Below, one piece after another: positions 47,042 to 54,172 of a stretch of 64,000 nucleotides of DNA. Below the pieces are notes generated by a model. That model was not told where the DNA came from. It made no database searches and was given only the letters and a program-made list of their open reading frames with translations. Source of the DNA: Akkermansia muciniphila (GTDB lineage: Bacteria > Verrucomicrobiota > Verrucomicrobiia > Verrucomicrobiales > Akkermansiaceae); assembly GCF_900184965.1 (NCBI RefSeq), contig NZ_FXYA01000213.1, positions 174,820-238,819 on the forward strand, in the 5' to 3' direction. Position 1 is the first letter of the stretch; each line of letters starts with the position of its first letter. A program made the position numbers and the translations under genes.

Positions 47042-48325
47042 ATGACTATTCAGCCCGCCGTTTTCTTCTCTCTTCTGTTGGCAACACTTTCTCTTCCCTC
47101 CTTCTCCCTTTCCCCGCCCAGTGAAAAATTCCGGGCGGAAGACTGGGCGGTGCTTCATTCCTCCCGGAGCGACCAGCGGCATGTTTCCTCACGGGGCGTC
47201 GTCCAAACCATGCTGGAAAAACTGCGTCCGGCATGCGAATTTTCTCCGGATATGGCTCCAAAGGATTTCCCCGCCTGGCGGGAAAAACTCCGGGAAGCCA
47301 TGAAACAACTGATGAAATTTCCCCTTCAGGCGGATATCCCCGCCCCCGTTCTGGTAAAAACCGCGCAAAGAGAACACTACCGGGTGGAAAAATGGGAAGC
47401 CTATCCCTTCCCGGGAGCCGCCGTACCGTTCCTGGCGCTCCTGCCGGACAACGCTTCAGACAAAAATCCGGTTCCCGTGCTGTTCTGCATTCCTGGTTCC
47501 GACCAGACCAAGGAAGAGCTGGCGGGGGAAACATCGCCGGATCTGGACCAGCCTCCCGTACAGCAGCCGGGCAACAACGCCATGGCGTTCCATTATGTCA
47601 GGCAGGGATGGGCAGCCATTGTGGTGGACAACGCCGGAACGGGAGAGGAAGGAGACGCGGAACGCGCCGCAGGCCGTTCTTCTCACGATTATGAAAACCT
47701 GGCCCGTTTCCTGCTGGAAATGGACTGGAGCTGGCTGGGCTACGCCTCCTATGCGGACCAATGTGTTCTGGATTGGGTGAAAACACGCCCCTGGGCGCAA
47801 AAAAACCATATTATTCTCAGCGGCTTCTCCCTGGGAACGGAACCCATGATGGTTCTGGGCATCCTGAATCCGGATATCTTTGCCTTTGTATATAACGACT
47901 TTCTGTGCCGCACGCTGGAACGCGCCAAAACCATGACCATGCCCAACGGCAGGGGCATGCGCTCCGCGCCCAACTCCATCCGCCACCTCATTCCGGGCTT
48001 CTGGAAACAATTCGACTTCCCGGATATTGTGGCGGCTCTCGCCCCGCGCCCCGTCATCTGCACGGAAGGCGGCCTAGACAGGGACTTCCGGATCATCTCC
48101 GCAGCCTACCGTATGGCCGGAGCGCCGGATCATTTCCAATACCACCACCAGCCCCGGTTTGCGGACCCTGCCCAACGCTGGAACGGCAGCCACTTGCCCG
48201 CAGGACTGGACAGAGACGCTTTTTTCCGCCTCGTCAACGTGGACCCTCGCAACCACTTCTTCAAAAAAGACCTGGTTATTCCCTGGCTTAAATCCCTCCT
48301 GGACAAAAGCCATCATAACAACTAG
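47042..48325 (+). CDS. Secreted alpha/beta hydrolase
   Basis: The 427-residue protein starts at MTIQPAVFFSLLLATLSLPSFS, a signal peptide; the frame upstream reads through the opposite-strand ketosynthase region and is spurious. The mature part is an alpha/beta-hydrolase fold: VLFCIPGSDQTKEEL (oxyanion strand), WAAIVVDNAGTGEEGD, nucleophile elbow ILSGFSLGTEPMM (GxSxG), an acid candidate in CTEGGLDRDF, and a histidine near the end (VDPRNHFF). It resembles the acetyl-xylan-esterase/dienelactone-hydrolase-like families of Verrucomicrobiota. The substrate is unknown, and the ~70-residue extension before the fold may be a lid or binding part. Confidence 0.82.
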   Translation: MTIQPAVFFSLLLATLSLPSFSLSPPSEKFRAEDWAVLHSSRSDQRHVSSRGVVQTMLEKLRPACEFSPDMAPKDFPAWREKLREAMKQLMKFPLQADIPAPVLVKTAQREHYRVEKWEAYPFPGAAVPFLALLPDNASDKNPVPVLFCIPGSDQTKEELAGETSPDLDQPPVQQPGNNAMAFHYVRQGWAAIVVDNAGTGEEGDAERAAGRSSHDYENLARFLLEMDWSWLGYASYADQCVLDWVKTRPWAQKNHIILSGFSLGTEPMMVLGILNPDIFAFVYNDFLCRTLERAKTMTMPNGRGMRSAPNSIRHLIPGFWKQFDFPDIVAALAPRPVICTEGGLDRDFRIISAAYRMAGAPDHFQYHHQPRFADPAQRWNGSHLPAGLDRDAFFRLVNVDPRNHFFKKDLVIPWLKSLLDKSHHNN

Positions 48326-48381
48326 CCCGGCTTCCGGGCAAAAACCGCCCGGAACCGCCGGAACAGAGCATTTCCACGTCC

Positions 48382-49566
48382 TCAGGAACGCGGATTTATC
48401 CGGCGGTACATCTGCCGGAACGCGTGCCCCAGCTTTCCGCAAAAGCCCGTTACTGACCGGGCGCCTCTTTCCACGTTTATCAACCTGAACAAATAACGCC
48501 TCACGGAGTCCACCAGGGCGCATCCAGCGTAAACCGCGGCGGCGGCCAACACTTTCACAACCATCAGCGCTGTGGAAGGAGACGCAGTCCACTCAAAGAC
48601 ATCCCATAAAAACCACTTTCCTATCAAAGCATTGCAATGCAGCACATAAACGCTGAACGACGCTGCCGCCAACCATGAAACGCAGGAGACATATCTTCGG
48701 GATGAAAAATGCATCCGGGAAAAAATCAGCAGCAGAGCAACCGCCGTTCCTACAATAAAAGGAGAATTATAGTGAACAAACATTCCACCGCCCTTGACCT
48801 GCCCAATCAGGTATGGAGACACCACGTTAAGAACCATCCTGAAACCCCAGGCGAAACATACGCATCCGGCATAAAACATCCATAAAGAACGCGTTTTCAT
48901 TCCCATCAGCAAACCATGCTTTTTAATATACATCCCCAGCATGTAAAGGCTGCCCAGCCACCAGATGGTATACCCTTCTTCCACCGAAAACACATCCCTG
49001 TGAAGCAGGGTGGGAATAACGGAAAACAGCACAAAAACGGTCACCAGAAGATATTGGAACTGTAATTTGGTCAGCCTGTTCCCCAGGGCGTTAAGAAACG
49101 GAATGAAGAAAAACAACCCCACATACGCCGTCACATACCAATATTGACCGGATAAAACGGGGAAAAGGGAATTCAGAATATGATTCAATTGAAGCGCGTG
49201 GGGAAACAACAACAGCGCGAGCAGCAAACTGCCCCATGTATAAAAAACAACCTGAAACCATAAGGAAACCACGCGTTCATACCTGAACGTTCCGTCGCAG
49301 CACACATATCCTGTAATGAGCGCATAACAATTCACCCCGCAATAAGCGGCAGTCTCCAGCAGCCACCCGACATTATAGGAAGAGGTCCCATGATTCTCCA
49401 CAGACAAAACATCAATGGAGGCCAAAAGATGAAGAATTAAAACCATCACCATGGCGACAATGCGCAAAGCATCTATCCCATAATTCCGGGACGGGAAAAT
49501 ATATTCCGGACAACCACAGGAAAAACGCTTTCCTTTCTCTTCATCATCAGCCAGCGGCAAACTCAT
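48382..49566 (-). CDS. Membrane acyltransferase, acyltransferase-3 (OafA-like) family
   Basis: The 394-residue integral membrane protein has about ten helices. It opens with the family signature FPSRNYGIDALRIVAMVMVLILHLLA, in which the Arg and the HLL histidine are the conserved acyltransferase-3 elements, and has the later HYNSPFIVG and SFSVYVLHCNALIG motif. Such proteins O-acetylate or succinylate surface glycans or small molecules. It is monocistronic; its upstream DNA carries a 21-bp inverted repeat and a 15-bp palindrome. A role in decorating a surface polysaccharide is plausible. Confidence 0.87.
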   Translation of the reverse strand: MSLPLADDEEKGKRFSCGCPEYIFPSRNYGIDALRIVAMVMVLILHLLASIDVLSVENHGTSSYNVGWLLETAAYCGVNCYALITGYVCCDGTFRYERVVSLWFQVVFYTWGSLLLALLLFPHALQLNHILNSLFPVLSGQYWYVTAYVGLFFFIPFLNALGNRLTKLQFQYLLVTVFVLFSVIPTLLHRDVFSVEEGYTIWWLGSLYMLGMYIKKHGLLMGMKTRSLWMFYAGCVCFAWGFRMVLNVVSPYLIGQVKGGGMFVHYNSPFIVGTAVALLLIFSRMHFSSRRYVSCVSWLAAASFSVYVLHCNALIGKWFLWDVFEWTASPSTALMVVKVLAAAAVYAGCALVDSVRRYLFRLINVERGARSVTGFCGKLGHAFRQMYRRINPRS

Positions 49567-49581
49567 GGAGAAACATTTCTA

Positions 49582-49855
49582 CGGATTTATTATCCGCGTT
49601 CAAGCCTTAATATTGAAGAAGAGTGATTTAAGAAAAAACTGACGGTTCAGGGATATCCGGTTTCCGCCGGAAACATGAAATTCCAGACACGGAAAGAGAA
49701 ATTTCTCCATGTTTACATGCTTTCCAGAAGACCGGAAAACCCTTGTTCCTGGGGATTTCCTGTTTTCAGAATCATCGCAGGCGCCCCCTTTTATTTAAAA
49801 AAGGAATTTTTTGAAAATATTTTATTGGGAGAAATGAACGCGGATAATAAATCCG
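49582..49855. repeat. 274-bp AT-rich segment bounded by perfect 21-bp inverted repeats
   Basis: The sequence at 49582-49602 occurs exactly as its reverse complement at 49835-49855. Each copy is itself hairpin-forming (CGGAT-N5-ATCCG, followed by CGTTCA). The segment contains no plausible gene; it also contains a 15-bp palindrome (49660-49674, GTTTCCG arms). No obvious target-site duplication flanks it. It could be a small non-autonomous (MITE- or REP-like) element or a paired regulatory structure. Confidence 0.6.
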
Positions 49856-49865
49856 CTGTCCATTA

Positions 49866-50516
49866 TTAAACAATTCTGCTGTCCAGATCGAACACCTGGC
49901 CGGAAGCTGCCGTAAGAACATCCTGTAAAAACAGGATAAACGCCGCAGCCTGCTCCGGCGTATTCAACCGGTTCAACACATGCCGGGACAAAGCCGCCTC
50001 TTTCACGCTCTCCCTCAGCACGGCCGTCATCTCCGTCAGCATGAACCCCGGCAACACCAGATTCACGCGAATCCCCTCCTTTCCCCATTCCCGCGCCAGG
50101 CTCTTCACCAGGCCTGACAGAGCAGCCTTGGAAGCGGCATAAGCCGCCTGGGACGGAGCCGGACGGAGCGCCGCATAAGAGCCGACCATCACCACCTGCC
50201 CCTGCCGTTTCTCCCGCATCATGGCGGCGGCGGCGCACCGGCCGCACCAGGCGGCTCCCGTCACATTCACGTTCATTACCTCGTCCCACTCCTCCTCCGT
50301 CTGTTTCAGGAACGGCCTGTCCCTGGTAATTCCGGCGGCGCAAACCGCCAAATCATACGCGGCATGGCAATCAAACCAGCGGCGTACAGCGGAACGGTCT
50401 CCCACATCCAGTACGGCATGGCCCGGAGCATCCGTCTCCCATCCTGCGGCGGAAAAACATTCCACGACGGCCCGCGCCAAACCGCCGTGACCGCCGCTGA
50501 TAAACACTCTCCGCAT
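49866..50516 (-). CDS. Short-chain dehydrogenase/reductase (FabG-like)
   Basis: The 216-residue enzyme has the Rossmann cofactor motif FISGGHGGLARAVVE (GxxxGxG-like, in variant form GGHGGLA), the structural CAAGITRD (NNAG-like), catalytic Ser in VGSYAALRP and the Tyr-x3-Lys pair in AAYAASKAAL, then VNLVLPGFMLTEM. It is short for the family (usually ~245), with a trimmed nucleotide region. It likely reduces a 3-oxoacyl substrate or a sugar/polyol keto group; the exact substrate is open. It lies 29 bp downstream of ispG on the same strand. Confidence 0.85.
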   Translation of the reverse strand: MRRVFISGGHGGLARAVVECFSAAGWETDAPGHAVLDVGDRSAVRRWFDCHAAYDLAVCAAGITRDRPFLKQTEEEWDEVMNVNVTGAAWCGRCAAAAMMREKRQGQVVMVGSYAALRPAPSQAAYAASKAALSGLVKSLAREWGKEGIRVNLVLPGFMLTEMTAVLRESVKEAALSRHVLNRLNTPEQAAAFILFLQDVLTAASGQVFDLDSRIV

Positions 50517-50545
50517 CAGAAAAAGCCTCCCTCAACGTTAAAACC

Positions 50546-52303
50546 TCACTTGGGGTCCACCCACCGCCCATACTCCTTAATCAGGTCTACCAGCCGTTCC
50601 ACAGCTTCCTCCTGGGGAATATTGAACTTCACAGGGGTGTGCTTCACATACAGGTTGATCTTGTTCGGCGCGCCGCCCACATAACCGAAATCCGCATCCG
50701 CCATTTCTCCGGGGCCATTCACAATACACCCCATCACGGCAATCTTCACCCCTTTCAAATGTTCCGTGGCTTTCCGGATGCGGGCCGTCGCCTCCTGGAT
50801 ATTGTACAGAGTGCGTCCGCAGGACGGGCAGGAAACGTAATCCGCCCGCGTCAGCCTCGTTCCCGTGGCCTGCAAAATATTAAATCCCAGGAAGGAAGCC
50901 AAACGGGGGTCTGGTTCGCCCTGAATCAGCACGGCGTCTCCAATCCCGTCGCACAGCAAGGAGCCGATATTGCGGGCAGCCGTCAGCGGCACGTCTTCCC
51001 CGGAAACGGAACCGGGCGCCAGCGTATCTTTCAGCAGGATCAGGTGCCTGTCCTCAATACGGGCAGCCAGAAGGCGGAACGCATATACAGGCTCCATAGC
51101 CAACCCGTTCTTTACAGTGACAATGGACGGTTCCGCCAGTTCCTTCAACGGCTCCAGATCGGCATCGCACCGGGGATCCACCTCAATGGCATCCAGCTGC
51201 CCCAGGGATAATTCAGGCATCATGTCCCCCATCGCCTCCCGTTCCGTCTGCAGGGCGTAAAACCCGGCGTCGGGGATCGCCACGCGCACAGGCTGCTCCC
51301 AGCCCAGGCGCACGCCATGACACATCGCCAGCCCCCCCTGCCTTTTGGAAAACTTCAGGGGGTCATAACTCAATTCCGGTTCAGAGAAGGAAACCGGGTC
51401 ATCGGAACGCTCCGACGGTTGGAAAGGATTGGTCAGGCGGTAAGCCACGGGCACCTCCCGCACAGCGTCCTCCGTCAGGGAAACGCGCAGGGTATCCCCA
51501 ATGCCGTCCGTCAGCAGGGAGCCGATGCCCACGGCGCTCTTGATGCGTCCGTCCTCTCCGCCCCCGGCTTCCGTCACCCCCAGATGAATGGGATAATTCC
51601 AATCCGGCCCCAGGGCGTTCATGCGCTCCACCAGCAACCGGTAAGCGGCCACCATCACCTTGACGTTGGAAGCCTTCATTGAAAACACCAGGGAATGGTA
51701 ATTCAGGTCGCGGGCAATCTGCGCAAACTCAATCGCGCTCTCCACCATCCCCTCCGGCGTATCGCCAAAGCGGTTCAGAATGCGGTCGGACAGGGAGCCA
51801 TGGTTGGAACCGATGCGCATCGCGCGGCCATGCTCCCGGCAAAACAGGACCAGGGGCGTAAATTCCTCCCTCAGGCGGTCCAGCTCTTCGCGGTATTCGG
51901 CGTCGGAATACTCCCGCACTTCAAACTTCTTTTTATCAACGAAATTGCCCGGATTAATACGAATCTTCTCCACCCATTTGGCAGCCTCCATCGCGGCATC
52001 TGGCTTAAAATGAATATCGGCCACCAGAGGCACATGGCAGCCGGCAGCGCGCAATTCCCGGGAAATATTCTCCAAATTGGCGGCATACGCCCTGGTCTGC
52101 GCGGTCAGGCGGATAATCTCGCACCCAGCCTCCGCCAACTCCAAAGCCTCCTTCACGCAGGCATCCGTATCCCGCGTATCGGACGTCAGCATGGACTGAA
52201 TCCGGATGGGATTGGACCCGCCCACCCCCACATTCCCCACCATGACTTCACGGGTTGCGCGGCGCGTGTATCGATAAGGACTCGGACAATAGGAAGACTG
52301 CAT
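50546..52303 (-). CDS. ispG: 4-hydroxy-3-methylbut-2-en-1-yl diphosphate synthase (long form)
   Basis: IspG (GcpE) converts MEcPP to HMBPP in the non-mevalonate isoprenoid pathway, using a 4Fe-4S cluster. The 585-residue protein has the N-terminal TIM barrel (GGSNPIRIQSMLTSDTRDTDACVKEALELAEAGCEIIRL, VADIHFKPDAAMEAAKWVEKIRINPGNF) and the C-terminal cluster domain (ADYVSCPSCGRTLYNIQ, MGCIVNGPGEMADADFGYVGG). The ~200-residue insertion between them makes it the long form seen in plants, Chlamydiae and Bacteroidota, not the ~370-residue E. coli type. It appears to be the first gene of an operon with the short-chain reductase. Confidence 0.97.
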   Translation of the reverse strand: MQSSYCPSPYRYTRRATREVMVGNVGVGGSNPIRIQSMLTSDTRDTDACVKEALELAEAGCEIIRLTAQTRAYAANLENISRELRAAGCHVPLVADIHFKPDAAMEAAKWVEKIRINPGNFVDKKKFEVREYSDAEYREELDRLREEFTPLVLFCREHGRAMRIGSNHGSLSDRILNRFGDTPEGMVESAIEFAQIARDLNYHSLVFSMKASNVKVMVAAYRLLVERMNALGPDWNYPIHLGVTEAGGGEDGRIKSAVGIGSLLTDGIGDTLRVSLTEDAVREVPVAYRLTNPFQPSERSDDPVSFSEPELSYDPLKFSKRQGGLAMCHGVRLGWEQPVRVAIPDAGFYALQTEREAMGDMMPELSLGQLDAIEVDPRCDADLEPLKELAEPSIVTVKNGLAMEPVYAFRLLAARIEDRHLILLKDTLAPGSVSGEDVPLTAARNIGSLLCDGIGDAVLIQGEPDPRLASFLGFNILQATGTRLTRADYVSCPSCGRTLYNIQEATARIRKATEHLKGVKIAVMGCIVNGPGEMADADFGYVGGAPNKINLYVKHTPVKFNIPQEEAVERLVDLIKEYGRWVDPK

Positions 52304-52503
52304 GAAACCACTCTACCGCGCCAGATTCCCCTGTCAACCATCCTTCAAAACGGAAAGCCTTTTCCCGCCAATCCGGCAACCGGAAAAACGGGAAAAACAA
52401 CGTATTGCGGAGCTGCCGAAAACCCATGTGTTGAAAATAACCATGGAAAAAGTCAACGGCCGTGAAAGAAACGGCATCAGGCCGTCCGACGCCATAAACC
52501 TGG

Positions 52504-53472
52504 TCATGAACGCTTCCTTCGGGCCATTTCGCAGGCATAGGTTTTTCCCAGCTCCGCAGCGTGCTTTTCCGCCCATGCGGAAAGCCGGATAGAACCGGCA
52601 GGGGGAACCCCTTCAACATGGAGCCTGTCCTCCATCAACCCGCGGATCTCATCCCGGGTCAGCATCACGTCGCGATGAAAGATGCCCATGATACAGGCGG
52701 CGGCATAAGCTATCCATGGAGAAACAGACAATACCGGGCGCCTGCATCCCGTCACCCTTCCCAACATGGAAAACAATTCATAGAACGTATATGTTTCCGG
52801 CCCCACTGCTTCAACCACATTGTTTTTCCCGTCTTCCCGCAATGCTTCCCGTACAGCCAGGGCAGCCAAATCCCGCACATGAATCGGCTGGAGACGGTAC
52901 TTCCCGTTTCCGGGAACGCCTACTACAGGAAGATGGCGCAATACCCAGGCCATGTTATTAATCAAAATATCCTCTCCCGGCTCCTCTCCAAACAATACTG
53001 CCGGACGCAATACCGAATACGGAACGCCCAGCCCTTCCAGCTCCTTTTCCAGAACGGCTTTTCCACGAAAATAACTCAAGCTGCTGCGGGCATCAGGGCA
53101 GGTAATGCTCACATGCACGATTCTCGTCACTCCAGCTCTCCGGGCCGCCTCAAACAGCACCTTCGTGCGCTCCACCGCCTGCGCATGCGAAAACCACCGC
53201 GTATTGAACCGTACCCAATACGTATTAATCAGGGAACGGCACCCGCGCAGGCTTTCCGCCAAAGAATCCGGATCATCCCAGCACAGAGGACACAACCGCC
53301 AGCCGTCCGGATTGGGTTTATCCGGAGAGTTGGTCAACCCCAGCACTCTGCCACTGAGCCTTTCTATTTCCCGAGCCATGTAACGGCCGCTGTAACCAAG
53401 AATGCCCGTCACGGCAAACACATCGGAACTCCCGCATTCATTCCGCCTTACTTCATTTTCTCTATTTTCCAT
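52504..53472 (-). CDS. Atypical SDR / NAD(P)-binding epimerase-like protein
   Basis: The 322-residue protein has the atypical-SDR Rossmann start VFAVTGILGYSGRYMAREIERLSGRVLGLTNS. After the GGRVxxxx region it has RIVHVSITCP and YFRGKAVLEKELEGLGVPYSVLRPAVLFG, in which the YFRGK tyrosine and lysine fit the family, and a C-terminal substrate domain. It belongs with NDUFA9/NmrA-like or UDP-glucose epimerase-type SDRs; a nucleotide-sugar or redox-sensor function is possible. It lies 69 bp downstream of the GbsR-like regulator in the same direction. A TATTT..AAATA half-palindrome covers its start codon. Confidence 0.75.
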   Translation of the reverse strand: MENRENEVRRNECGSSDVFAVTGILGYSGRYMAREIERLSGRVLGLTNSPDKPNPDGWRLCPLCWDDPDSLAESLRGCRSLINTYWVRFNTRWFSHAQAVERTKVLFEAARRAGVTRIVHVSITCPDARSSLSYFRGKAVLEKELEGLGVPYSVLRPAVLFGEEPGEDILINNMAWVLRHLPVVGVPGNGKYRLQPIHVRDLAALAVREALREDGKNNVVEAVGPETYTFYELFSMLGRVTGCRRPVLSVSPWIAYAAACIMGIFHRDVMLTRDEIRGLMEDRLHVEGVPPAGSIRLSAWAEKHAAELGKTYACEMARRKRS

Positions 53473-53541
53473 AATTACAGAAATATCAGATTCGTAAATA
53501 TTTTGGAATATCCGTTTTTTGCCAATCCTTCCGAAACCTTT

Positions 53542-54063
53542 TTACTTTCCCGCTATCCAGCCAAGAATTTTATCCCCCATTCTCAGTGCTTTCTTTATCA
53601 GGGAAGACGGCCATACCACCGCTTTATCCGCAAAAGCACAGCTCAACTGCAAAATCTCCTGCATGGACTCCAGACGTTTCACCTGAAACGGATTCCGCGC
53701 CCGACGGGCCTTATCCAAACATTCCCCAACCGCTCTCAAGGCTCCGTCAGCCTCCCGCCTCTTACGCTCCTTCATGATGGCCCTGGCCATCTCCCATACG
53801 TCGGCCTGCACACGATAATAAGACTTCCTGTCCCCCACCTTGCTCTCCCGAAACACCAGTTCCCATCCCTCCAGTTCCTTTAGAGCGGTGGAAACATTGG
53901 AACGAGCCATGGACAAAGCTTCACACAAATCGTCGGCAGTCAAAGCCCCTTCACTTAAATACAAAAACGCGTGAACGGCCGCTACCGAACGGCTGACGCC
54001 CCACCGTGCGCCCATTTCCCCCCACTGTTCCACAAAGGCTTTCTGCACATCATCCAAAACCAT
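53542..54063 (-). CDS. GbsR/MarR-family transcriptional regulator
   Basis: The 173-residue protein starts at MVLDDVQKAFVEQWGEMGARWG at 54063, giving the typical GbsR opening with the conserved GxxWG; an upstream extension is rejected. A winged HTH follows (ALTADDLCEALSMARSNVSTALKELEGWELVFRESKVGDRKSYYRVQADVW), in which SxSNVSxxLKxL is the recognition helix. The rest is a helical C-terminal domain. GbsR-type repressors usually act next to their target and often respond to osmolytes or nucleotide-sugar intermediates. The adjacent atypical-SDR gene is a likely target, together with its own promoter, which carries a 26-bp palindrome just upstream of the start. Confidence 0.85.
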   Translation of the reverse strand: MVLDDVQKAFVEQWGEMGARWGVSRSVAAVHAFLYLSEGALTADDLCEALSMARSNVSTALKELEGWELVFRESKVGDRKSYYRVQADVWEMARAIMKERKRREADGALRAVGECLDKARRARNPFQVKRLESMQEILQLSCAFADKAVVWPSSLIKKALRMGDKILGWIAGK

Positions 54064-54067
54064 ACCT

Positions 54068-54093
54068 GTATTTTCTGTTATTTCAGAAAATAC
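54068..54093. promoter_or_regulatory. 26-bp palindrome, probable autoregulatory operator
   Basis: Arms GTATTTTCTG and CAGAAAATAC (10 bp, perfect) flank a 6-base spacer, 5 bases upstream of the GbsR-like start codon. A weaker TATTT..AAATA copy sits at 53463-53485 over the start of the regulated-gene candidate. Confidence 0.65.
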
Positions 54094-54172
54094 GCAAGCA
54101 GAAAAATAATAACAATTCAACCTCTCCCCGAACGAAGTCTCCAGCCTCTTTCCCCGACTTCCGGGGATTCCT

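Noticed and set aside
49675..49869. 64-residue plus-strand frame inside the inverted-repeat segment
   Set aside because: It is short, has no protein-like pattern and runs into the 3' end of the neighbouring reductase gene.
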